DNA from: Candidatus Falkowbacteria bacterium CG10_big_fil_rev_8_21_14_0_10_44_15
Lineage (GTDB): Bacteria > Patescibacteriota > Patescibacteriia > Patescibacteriales > XYC2-FULL-47-12
Assembly (NCBI GenBank): GCA_002773575.1
Contig: PFAT01000021.1
Location: 1-50,738, forward strand
Length of the DNA stretch: 50,738 bases
Reading direction: 5' to 3'
Positions within the stretch are counted from its first letter, which is position 1, and each line of letters starts with the position of its first letter. Below are positions 1 to 6,700 of the stretch, in pieces. A model generated the notes under the pieces. That model was not told the DNA's origin. It saw nothing but the letters and a program-made list of their open reading frames with translations, and did not search any database. A program made the translations under genes and the position numbers.

Positions 1-435
1 CGTGCCGTCCCAGCGCAAATCAGCGGAATCGCCTAAGCTCTCGTTGCCGCGTAAAACGCCTAAAGTGTCAACCCGCAGGTAAGTGGCGGTAGACGAACCG
101 ATGACAAAAGCGTTGTCGCCGGTGTTAGTGTCAATGGAGAGCGTTGCCCAGGGAGTGCTTGAACCAACGCCTACTCTGTTAGTAGAAATATCAACAAATA
201 GATCGTCAGTATCAATCGTTAAATCATCGGAAAGGGTCGTCGCTCCGGTAACAGCCAGTGTGCTGGTAAGCGTCACCACTCCGGTAGCATCAATCGTAGT
301 AGCATTAATCGTACCGGTAGAAATATTATTATTGATAGTGGTGGACGCCAAGACTATGCCTGCGGTAGCAAGGGTGGTTACAAGGGTCGCTGTAATCACC
401 TGTAATATAATTCGCGATTTAATGAATCTTTTCAT
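1..435 (-). CDS. Secreted repeat-type surface protein, N-terminal part (runs off the left edge)
   Basis: The minus-strand frame is open from an ATG at 435 to the window edge, 145 codons, with no stop. It starts with a basic stretch (MKRFIKSR) and a hydrophobic segment at residues 9-30, which looks like a signal peptide or anchor. A Thr/Asn/Ile-rich stretch with short beta-helix-like repeats follows, then the motif VGVGSSTPWATLSID at about residues 85-99. Motifs of this GVGSSTPxATL kind are common in very long secreted fibre or adhesin-like proteins of Patescibacteria; that link is from memory of the group. The function is probably an extracellular fibre or adhesin, with no enzymatic role visible. 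Two AT-rich inverted repeats lie in its leader. The C-terminus is not in the window, so total size is unknown. Confidence 0.75.
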   Translation of the reverse strand, partial: MKRFIKSRIILQVITATLVTTLATAGIVLASTTINNNISTGTINATTIDATGVVTLTSTLAVTGATTLSDDLTIDTDDLFVDISTNRVGVGSSTPWATLSIDTNTGDNAFVIGSSTATYLRVDTLGVLRGNESLGDSADLRWDGT

Positions 436-460
436 AAGACTTAATTTTATTATGATACTT

Positions 461-526
461 AAAATTAATAATTAGGCCTAAAAAATTATTAATTTTTCGT
501 ACGATAAAAATTAATTGTAATTAATT
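461..526 (-). other. AT-rich inverted repeats in the leader of the surface-protein gene
   Basis: Two inverted repeats lie upstream of the minus-strand start at 435. The first has perfect 13-bp arms, AAAATTAATAATT at 461-473 and its complement at 484-496, around a loop containing AGGCCT. The second, at about 507-526, is AAATTAATT / AATTAATTT with a 2-nt centre. Both would fall in the 5' untranslated leader or promoter region of the surface-protein gene. They may form hairpins or bind a regulator, but AT-rich DNA makes such repeats by chance fairly often. Nothing else was recognised between 527 and 599. Confidence 0.35.
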
Positions 527-599
527 TATTTTGCAGCCCCTTAAATTTAAGAAGCCGAGTTCGACCTTTAATTTTTTTATTTAAGACCTTTTTAAATTA

Positions 600-643
600 A
601 ATAAACAAAAAAACCAGTTATTCCAAAATAAAAATAACTAGTT
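600..643 (-). terminator. Rho-independent terminator (minus strand)
   Basis: Arms at 612-622 and 633-643 pair over 11 bp with one G-U on the minus-strand transcript. A run of seven U follows at once. The stop codon of the tiny ORF at 638-742 lies inside the stem. It would end transcription coming from the small HTH gene region upstream. Confidence 0.6.
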
Positions 644-742
644 TTTATCAACAAAATCAACAAAATAAAACGCCGTTCTTCCCGTGTCCGCTTTGGTACG
701 GCCAAATTGTTTAGCCGTGATTTTATTAACTGTATTAAGCAT
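638..742 (-). CDS. Possible 34-aa small protein or gene remnant
   Basis: An ATG at 742 opens a 34-codon frame ending at a TAG that sits inside the terminator stem. The peptide is basic then aromatic (it contains KITAKQFGR and AFYFVDFVD). The frame is also open upstream through the hairpin element at 813-877, which suggests the longer reading is accidental. I do not recognise a family. It could be a real small protein, the tail of a decayed gene, or chance. A longer reading in another minus-strand frame (592-786) runs straight through the terminator and is less likely. Confidence 0.2.
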   Translation of the reverse strand: MLNTVNKITAKQFGRTKADTGRTAFYFVDFVDKN

Positions 743-812
743 GGGGATATTCTTAATGTGCTTTTTAGTATACAATATTTTAACAAAAAAAGCTATCTTG
801 TGGATAACTTTT

Positions 813-877
813 ACCCCGTGAAATATCCCGCTGTACTGCGGGATTAAAAAATCTTTGATTTTTTTATTTCACGGGGT
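813..877. repeat. REP-like nested palindrome with three stems
   Basis: A perfect 13-bp outer stem (ACCCCGTGAAATA at 813-825, its complement at 865-877) encloses two further perfect hairpins. These are ATCCCGC/GCGGGAT with a 6-nt loop (825-844) and AAAAAATC/GATTTTTT with a 3-nt loop (846-864). The whole 65 bp can fold as a three-way junction. It lies at the 3' end of the HTH gene: the right arm covers the last codons and stop, so it may also act as its terminator. The form, a GC-rich outer stem plus inner hairpins at a gene end, is like REP/BIME elements mobilised by Y1 (TnpA-REP) transposases. No transposase lies in the window. Confidence 0.6.
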
Positions 878-1172
878 GAATGCTCTTGTGTTTTAATGCT
901 TTAATGCCAACGAACTCTTCTTTCCATTCTTTCACGAATTTACCTATGCCATCCCGCCCCAATTTATTTTTTAAACGCGGACTCTGATGCGCCCACCCGA
1001 GCAAAGAACCCATCTCCAAACTATAGCGGTTACCTTCTATCAGATAGATGATTTCTTTAGTTTTAATGGCTCGTCGGATAGTTTTTTGCTCCACGCCTAA
1101 TAATTTAGCCGCTTGCGTTACCGACAACCATAATTTATTAGAAATAGGCAGGTCTTTTTCTTTTATTTTCAT
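864..1172 (-). CDS. Small excisionase/MerR-type helix-turn-helix protein
   Basis: A 102-residue basic protein. Residues about 15-45 (WLSVTQAAKLLGV, then KTIRRAIKTKEI) match the winged HTH of the excisionase/HTH_17 class: a T-x-x-A-A-x-x-L-G-V helix, a turn, then the recognition helix. The C-terminal 55 residues are Lys/Trp-rich with no recognised domain. The role is probably site-specific DNA binding, as a local repressor or recombination accessory factor. Three copies of an 18-bp palindrome lie 16-140 bp upstream of the start, which suggests autoregulation. The stop overlaps the REP-like element at 813-877. No integrase or other mobile gene lies beside it, so the excisionase label concerns the fold, not the function. 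Confidence 0.7.
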   Translation of the reverse strand: MKIKEKDLPISNKLWLSVTQAAKLLGVEQKTIRRAIKTKEIIYLIEGNRYSLEMGSLLGWAHQSPRLKNKLGRDGIGKFVKEWKEEFVGIKALKHKSIHPVK

Positions 1173-1190
1173 TTTTATTTATTATTGAAA

Positions 1191-1208
1191 GTCTACAAAT
1201 TTGTGGAC
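1191..1208. promoter_or_regulatory. Operator-like palindrome 1 (GTCYA-N8-TRGAC)
   Basis: GTCTA, eight AT-rich bases, then TGGAC. The symmetry extends outward to AAAGTC at 1188 and GACTTT ending at 1211, giving a near-perfect 24-bp palindrome. It starts 16 bp upstream of the HTH gene start and shares its half-sites with the palindromes at 1238 and 1291. Confidence 0.55.
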
Positions 1209-1237
1209 TTTAAATAAAAAGACATAAATTATTGATT

Positions 1238-1255
1238 GTCCAGATTTTATTAGAC
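1238..1255. promoter_or_regulatory. Operator-like palindrome 2 (GTCYA-N8-TRGAC)
   Basis: GTCCA, eight bases, then TAGAC followed by TTT. It has the same half-sites and the same 8-bp gap as the two neighbouring copies. Centre-to-centre spacings are about 47 and 53 bp, roughly five helical turns at the second. Confidence 0.5.
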
Positions 1256-1290
1256 TTTAAAATAAATAATATTATCTTCTTTTGTCAATA

Positions 1291-1308
1291 GTCCAGATTT
1301 TTATGGAC
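1291..1308. promoter_or_regulatory. Operator-like palindrome 3 (GTCYA-N8-TRGAC)
   Basis: GTCCA, eight AT bases, then TGGAC, flanked by A and T that extend the symmetry. This is the copy furthest from the HTH gene. From about 1310 to 1450 nothing else was recognised. Confidence 0.5.
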
Positions 1309-1453
1309 TTATCTTTAATTATTTTCTCATATTATTATTTTTTTTGCAAATTTTAAACACATATGGATCGCGGGCACGAAACTTACTTTAAGGATTAAAA
1401 GTAGAATTAAGCTATGCCGTAAACAGCGTATACATAATAGAAAACTCAATTAT

Positions 1454-1482
1454 TTGACTCCAATTTATTTTTATCTTATAAT
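1454..1482 (+). promoter_or_regulatory. Near-consensus housekeeping promoter for the sigma factor operon
   Basis: TTGACT (1454-1459), a 17-bp spacer and TATAAT (1477-1482) make a near-perfect sigma70-type promoter, with a start point expected near 1489. It points at the ECF sigma gene 96 nt downstream. A second TATAAT (1579-1584) directly abuts that gene's ATG and would start transcription inside the gene, so this upstream promoter is the better candidate. Confidence 0.6.
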
Positions 1483-1500
1483 CAAAGTAAAGATGCCTTT

Positions 1501-1522
1501 TAGCGAATATTCGCTATTTTTT
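1501..1522 (+). terminator. Hairpin plus U-tract in the sigma gene leader (possible attenuator)
   Basis: A perfect 16-bp palindrome (TAGCGA, ATAT loop, TCGCTA at 1501-1516) is followed at once by six T. It begins only about 12 nt after the predicted start point of the promoter at 1454-1482. It would therefore end a roughly 30-nt transcript, or attenuate transcription into the sigma factor gene. Confidence 0.5.
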
Positions 1523-1584
1523 ATCTTAATTAAGCCATATAACCATATTATTGCTGTAACATTTTTATCTTTTTTACGTATAAT

Positions 1585-2136
1585 ATGTTAAAATCAGGCA
1601 GTTTACAGGAAAAAATTTTAGTGGGAAGGTTGAAATTAAAAGACAAAGAAGCTTTTTCCCATCTTTATGATTTTTATCTGGATAAAATATACCGCTTTAT
1701 CTATTTTAAAGTAACCAGCGTTTCCGAAGCGGAAGATTTAACCTCGCAAACTTTTTTAAAAATTTGGCAATTAGCTTTAGAGGGGAAAATAAAGGTAAAC
1801 GAATCATTCCAGTCGTTGTTGTATAAAGTGGCGCGTAATTTGGTGATTGATTATTATCGCAGTTCTAACCGAGAAAAAAATAAAATATCGCTAGAGGAAG
1901 CTGCTCACATTGCCGAGGCCGACGCCCATTTAGACCAAGCGGCGGACGTTAAAATCGAAATGGAAATAATCGGGCGCAGATTAAAAAAATTAAAAAGCGA
2001 ATACCAAGAAATTATTATCTTACACTTCATCAACGAGCTAACCATTAAAGAAATAGCCAACATTTTAGAAAAGAAACGAGGCAACATCAGAGTAACGCTG
2101 CATCGAGCGTTGAAAGCTTTAAGAGACGCGCAATAA
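1585..2136 (+). CDS. ECF-family RNA polymerase sigma factor
   Basis: 183 residues, a usual length for group 4 (ECF) sigma factors. Region 2 spans about residues 23-95: AFSHLYDFYLDKIYRFIYFK, then the SEAEDLTSQTFLKIW segment that in this family recognises the -10 element. A linker rich in Glu/Asp/Ala separates it from region 4 (about 130-181), where ELTIKEIANIL and the following recognition helix form the HTH that reads the -35. No region 1 or 3 is present. The next gene starts 14 nt downstream and encodes a membrane protein, an arrangement typical of a sigma factor and its membrane-bound regulator. Its targets are unknown; the adjacent surface-protein genes are the simplest guess. The ATG was chosen because region 2 begins about 20 residues later. 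Confidence 0.88.
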   Translation: MLKSGSLQEKILVGRLKLKDKEAFSHLYDFYLDKIYRFIYFKVTSVSEAEDLTSQTFLKIWQLALEGKIKVNESFQSLLYKVARNLVIDYYRSSNREKNKISLEEAAHIAEADAHLDQAADVKIEMEIIGRRLKKLKSEYQEIIILHFINELTIKEIANILEKKRGNIRVTLHRALKALRDAQ

Positions 2137-2150
2137 TTTTCCGCGACAAA

Positions 2151-3299
2151 ATGGAAAAAGACATTATCACGCAGCTGCAAAGCTTGCGCACAATTAAGCC
2201 CAAAGAGAGCTGGCGGCTCGCCCAAAAAGAAATTTTGTTGCGTCAGATTTCCTCTGCCGCGCAGGAGACAGGAGCGGGGCGATATTTTTGGTTTTATCTA
2301 AAAGAGGTTATCCAGCATGAAGCGGCGCTTATTGGCCAGCCAATTGTTGGAGTTGCGGTGTTAATTTTGTTAATGGTCGGCGGAGGCGTATTCAGCATCA
2401 GCGCCGCTTCGGGAGCGACGCCGGGCAGTTTTCTTTATACCGTCAAATTAGTAAGCGAAAAAACGAGATTCGCCCTCACCGTCAATTCGGAAGATAAGGC
2501 AAGATTAAACGTTAAATTTGCCGAGCGCCGCGCCGAAGAAATAAAAGGTTTAGCGGATAAGGACGCGCATGTCATACTTAATGAAGTAGCCGATAACTTA
2601 AAAGAAGAAATTTCTTCCGCCCAGGAACAACTGAAACAGGTGGAAGTCAATAATCCCGGCACCGCCGTGGATTTAGCTAAGGACATTGAAAACAAAACGA
2701 CCGTTTTGCGGCAAAAGCTGCAGGAAACAAAAGAGGCGCTGGCTAAAAGCGGCAGTTCGGCTAACAGCAAAATCAATGAAGCGATTCGCAGCGTGGATGA
2801 AGCGGGTTTAAGCGCTTTAGGCACCATCGTTAAATCTGCCGGAAAAAATAATACCGTGAACAAAAAAGAGCTGAGCCAGAGAGTGGCGTCAAAATTAAAC
2901 ATCACTAAACAAAAAATTACCGAGGTTCAGGCGGACGTTAATAAAGTATTCAGCGCCGGCTTCAGCCGCAGCGAGAGCGGTTTGCAGATATACCAAGCTC
3001 CCAACAACGTTACTGACATGGAGACTAAGAAAAAAGCCGAAGCCAAAACTAAAGAAGCAAGCAAAATAATCACCGAGGCGGAACAGTTGCTGGATGACAA
3101 TAATTATCAAGAGGCGGTTAATAAGATAACGGCGAGCGAGCAGATATTAAATGAAGCCGCACAGGCGGTTGATCAAAAAATTATTGAACAGTCGGACGAA
3201 ACAGCCAGCAGCACCACCCCTCAAGTCAAAGGAATAATTGATCGGCTGGGCGATGGGGAAGAATCAGCCGAGAACGCGTCCACTACGATCGGCAACTAA
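2151..3299 (+). CDS. DUF5667-type membrane protein, probable sigma-factor partner
   Basis: 382 residues. The N-terminal 60 are cytoplasmic-type and amphipathic (MEKDIITQLQSLRTIKPKES). One membrane segment lies at about 64-84 (IVGVAVLILLMVGGGVFSIS). After it comes the DUF5667 signature (TPGSFLYTVKLVSEKTRFAL, about 90-109), with helices rich in Ala, Glu and Lys that look like an extracytoplasmic coiled-coil bundle up to about 330. The tail is Ser/Thr/Glu-rich. DUF5667 proteins with one membrane helix often follow ECF sigma genes in Patescibacteria, but their biochemical role is not established to my knowledge. An anti-sigma role through the N-terminal segment is inference. It is co-transcribed with the sigma gene. 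Confidence 0.75.
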   Translation: MEKDIITQLQSLRTIKPKESWRLAQKEILLRQISSAAQETGAGRYFWFYLKEVIQHEAALIGQPIVGVAVLILLMVGGGVFSISAASGATPGSFLYTVKLVSEKTRFALTVNSEDKARLNVKFAERRAEEIKGLADKDAHVILNEVADNLKEEISSAQEQLKQVEVNNPGTAVDLAKDIENKTTVLRQKLQETKEALAKSGSSANSKINEAIRSVDEAGLSALGTIVKSAGKNNTVNKKELSQRVASKLNITKQKITEVQADVNKVFSAGFSRSESGLQIYQAPNNVTDMETKKKAEAKTKEASKIITEAEQLLDDNNYQEAVNKITASEQILNEAAQAVDQKIIEQSDETASSTTPQVKGIIDRLGDGEESAENASTTIGN

Positions 3300-3347
3300 C
3301 AATAAGTATTTTATATTAGATATAATTAAGACATATAGCAAGACAAA

Positions 3348-3413
3348 CCTTTTTCTATTTTGGTTGCGCCAAAAGCAAGCCACTAAAAGTAAAACATAAT
3401 AACTAGAAAAAGG
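3348..3413 (+). ncRNA. Possible small folded RNA between the sigma operon and the S-layer gene
   Basis: Perfect 10-bp arms CCTTTTTCTA (3348-3357) and TAGAAAAAGG (3404-3413) enclose a second perfect hairpin, TTTTGG-TTGCG-CCAAAA (3358-3374), and about 29 mostly unpaired A-rich nucleotides. A GGA/TCC mini-hairpin follows at 3412-3422. It fits no RNA family I can name. It could be the 3' region of the DUF5667 transcript or a leader element. The fold has not been computed. Confidence 0.3.
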
Positions 3414-3454
3414 ACGTGTTCCTATATGGGGCAGGCTTTAGAAAAAAAGGTCGA

Positions 3455-3478
3455 CTATATTATAAATTTATAATATAG
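3455..3478. repeat. Perfect 24-bp AT palindrome
   Basis: CTATATTATAAA and its exact complement meet without a spacer. It lies in the gene-free stretch 3300-3782. It may be a protein-binding site or a weak terminator (a TCTTTATT run follows). No partner copy was seen. Confidence 0.35.
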
Positions 3479-3510
3479 CTAGAGTCTTTATTAAGCGCCT
3501 TTGTAAATAT

Positions 3511-3539
3511 TTGCGATTGGTCGCATTCTTGCTTAACTT
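3511..3539 (+). promoter_or_regulatory. Promoter-like sequence before the 3551-3699 folded RNA
   Basis: TTGCGA (3511-3516), 17 bp, then TAACTT (3534-3539). A start point 6-8 nt after the -10 would place the 5' end close to the first paired base of the long hairpin at 3551, which is the arrangement expected for a discrete RNA gene. The hexamers are only partly consensus. Confidence 0.35.
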
Positions 3540-3550
3540 ATCAGTCAAGC

Positions 3551-3699
3551 AGTAAAAATCAACAAGCTTTCCCCCCACACTTACTCCGCAACTTTTTGGG
3601 AGCAGGGGGAAATAAATTTCCACTCTCTGCATTCTTACTGCCGCCCATGCGCGGTTGGGTGTAGGTGTGGGGGGGATGGGATTCCGGTTGATTTTTATT
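3551..3699 (+). ncRNA. Long-hairpin structured RNA, about 150 nt (6S-like candidate)
   Basis: The two ends pair over 13 bp (AGTAAAAATCAAC at 3551-3563 with 3687-3699, one G-U). After an internal loop of 7 and 12 nt, a second helix of 14 bp joins CCCCCCACACTTAC (3571-3584) to 3661-3674, with one wobble. CCGC (3586-3589) can pair with GCGG (3651-3654), and GGAAAT/ATTTCC makes a small hairpin at 3608-3621. The product is one long rod with an asymmetric internal loop, 84 nt before the S-layer gene. Length, rod shape and internal bubble resemble 6S RNA, but I cannot confirm its consensus. SRP RNA, tmRNA and RNase P motifs were looked for and not seen. It may instead be a leader element of the S-layer mRNA. 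Confidence 0.45.
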
Positions 3700-3782
3700 T
3701 AATCAAAGACGAAAAGTTAACGGGAAAAACGGCAAATTCATAAATTTATAAAAGCGCAACTTAAGAAAGGAATAATTTACGT

Positions 3783-6700
3783 ATGAGTAAATTACGAAAA
3801 GTTTTTACTGTCAGCGTCATGCTGATGACGATCCTGTCCATGAGCGTAGTCGTAGCGCCGCAAGCGCAAGCAACGGCGAGCGCCGGCGACCTCATTAAAA
3901 TGTCCGGATTGTCTTCAGTCTATTATTTGGCGGCTGACGGTAAACGTTATGTTTTCCCTAATGAGAATAGTTATTTTTCCTGGTACAGTGATTTTTCCAG
4001 CGTCGTAACCGTTTCCCAGTCCGAACTGGAAAGTTACCCGTTAGGCAAAAATATCACCATGCGGCCAGGCACTAAATTAGTTAAGATTACCACCGACCCC
4101 AAGGTGTACGCCGTGGAAACGAACGGCTCCTTAGTTTGGGTGCCGAGTGAAACGGTTGCCAACACCTTGTATGGCGCTAACTGGGCCAGGAGAATAGTTG
4201 ACGTTCCGGACGCTTTCTTCACTAATTACACGATTGCTACCGGTCAACAGGTGAGCGCAACCGCTTACCCCACGGGGAGTTTGGTAAAGTTCAGCGGCTC
4301 TACTGACGTCTATTATATCGCGAGCGACGGCAAAGCGCAGAAAGTGGAAAGCGCGGCTATGAGCGCCAACCGCTTTAAGACTGCCGATGTCATTACTGCT
4401 CCGGCTTCCGTTACGATGCCAGCCGCAGGCACTCCTATTGCCAGCGCGGTCGCTACTTTAATCGATACCTCTTCTGGCGCGGGCGGAACGGCGGCGGTAG
4501 CTACCGGTTCGGGCGTATCAGTGGCTTTGGCCTCTGACAATCCAGCCGCGGCTACGGTCGTTACCGACACGGCTGACGGCGCCCAATCAATGATTCCGGC
4601 GTTTCGGCTTAACTTTACCGCGGCGGCTGACGGCGATGTGGTCGTTAGAACAGTTAAAATCACCCGTGGCGGCATTTCGGCCGACACCGACGTGGTAAAT
4701 ATGTATTTGCTGGATGGTTCAACGGTCGTTGCCTCTAGCCCGTCAATTTCCACGAAAGTCTTTACCTTTACCAATTCAGCCGGTATATTTACCGTTACGC
4801 GCGGGACTACTAAAGCGATTGACGTTAAATTTGACCTGAAAGGTAACGCCACTGCCGGCATCACCATTAATTTCGCAGTTGCATCAGCTTCTGACATCAC
4901 CACGAGCGGCGCGGCCGTTTCCGGCTCATTCCCAATAACCGGTAACACCTTTACTTCCGCGAGCGTGACTGACTTAGGTAAATTAACACTTACCAACGTC
5001 TCTCCGACCGCGGCCGGTAGTGTTGACCCACAGGACAACTATGAAATTTGGCGCTTCACTGCGGCCGGCTCTTCACAGGACGTTGAATTGCGCAAGATGA
5101 TCTTTACGATTGTCGGCTCGGTCAACGTCGGCGACCTGAAAAACTTCGGTCTCTGGGACGGCGGCACGCAAATTGGCGGCACGGTAGCGGACATGTCTTC
5201 TAGTAAGACAATTACTCTAGACTTATCGTCAGCTCCGTACACGATTGTCAAAGGCGTGACCAAAACTTTGAGCTTAAAAGCTAATATCGTATCCGGCACC
5301 ACCCGAACTTTCCGCGCTTCCATTCAGAACGGCAGCGATTTAAGCATTTATGACAAAGGTTACGGCGTATTATTGCGTCATAACGGCGCGGACAGCTTCA
5401 CGGTACTGCAGCCGGTTGACTCCAATTCGGCGGCAGTAAGCTACACCATTAATTCCGGCTCCCTAACTATGTCTATCGCCCAGGATTCTCCGACTGGAAA
5501 TATCGCTTCTTCCACGACTAACACCACCTTATTAAAAGTGAGCATAAAGGCGTCTGGCGAAGATGTTAAGATTACCAGTTTAACCGTTAACTGCGATAGT
5601 TCGGTAGACACAAAGACCATTAAGAACCTCAAAGTTCTTTGGGATGGTTCACAGGTAGGTTCAGCCATCGCTACCTCGGGAGCTTGCGACGGAGCGGTCA
5701 ACAACGATTATACTTTGGGCAGCACGGTTATCGCTCGCGCCGGCCAGACTCATGTTTTGACGGTGGCGGCGGACATCACCGGCACGACAACTTCCGGAGA
5801 AACTTTAGTGGCTAATCTGGAAGTTGGTTCCAGCAATGCCCAAGGGCTGACCTCATTAACGACATTAAGCACTACCGCCATTACCGGCCGCACCTTAACG
5901 ATTGCCGCCGGCACTTTGACCGTTGTTAAGAATGTCAGTTTCGGCGACGGCAACTCATCTACTCCTACCGGTGTCGCCTACGGCGCCAATACTAAAGTCG
6001 CTTCCTTTACCATTATTGGGGGAGCGGGCGAACCGGCCGAAGTAACCCAAATTTCTTTAGCCGATGTTACCGCTGGCACCAAGTATGTCAGCAAGTACTT
6101 CCAGAACGTTAAATTAATGCACGGCACGACGCAGTTGGGTAATACGCTCGGCAGTCCGTCCAGCGGCGCGGACACAGCGCAGACGCATACCTTTAATATC
6201 TCGCCAGCCGTTACGATTAACTCGGGCGAGCAGTATGTGGTTGATGTGTACGCTGACGTTAAGAGTACTACCTTAACGACCGCGGCCGCGATTATTAAGG
6301 TTTCTTCCGTGACGGCGAGCGGCAAAAATACCGGCACCGCGGCCAGTTATTCCACGGCCGTAACCTTGCAGAGCCAGTACATCGCAACCGCGGGCGGCAT
6401 GACAATCGCGATTGACAGCGATACGCCGTTAGCTACCAACCTCTTAATGGGCGCGACTGACCAGACATTAGGGAAATTCAAGTTTACCGCGAGCTCCAGC
6501 GAATCCATAACCATCACCGAACTGGTTATTAGCGTAAATATTGAAAAAGATTCCGGCGCCACTGGTACGGTGAATAACATCCGCCTGTTTGACGTAAACA
6601 ACGTTCAAATCGGCAGCGCGGTTGCCGGTTTTGATGGCACCTACGCTACTACTACATACGCGCACGCTATCTTTAAGAGTCTGAGTCTGGTTATCCCCAA

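Noticed and set aside
83..475. A 130-codon plus-strand reading frame at the left edge
   Set aside because: The opposite strand reads as a signal-peptide protein with known surface-protein motifs. The plus-strand frame is its antisense shadow, with Val/Ser-rich nonsense sequence.
799..807. A perfect DnaA box (TTATCCACA on the minus strand) as a sign of the replication origin
   Set aside because: A single 9-bp match is expected by chance about once in windows of this size. There is no cluster of boxes, no dnaA or dnaN gene, and no AT-rich unwinding repeats of the usual kind.
1579..1584. TATAAT directly before the sigma factor ATG as its main promoter
   Set aside because: Transcription would start inside the gene. 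A better promoter with both hexamers lies at 1454-1482.
3551..3699. SRP RNA, tmRNA or RNase P RNA
   Set aside because: The conserved GGAAG/AGCAG apical loop of SRP RNA, the tRNA-like ends of tmRNA and the GAGGAAAGUCC-type motif of RNase P RNA were not found.
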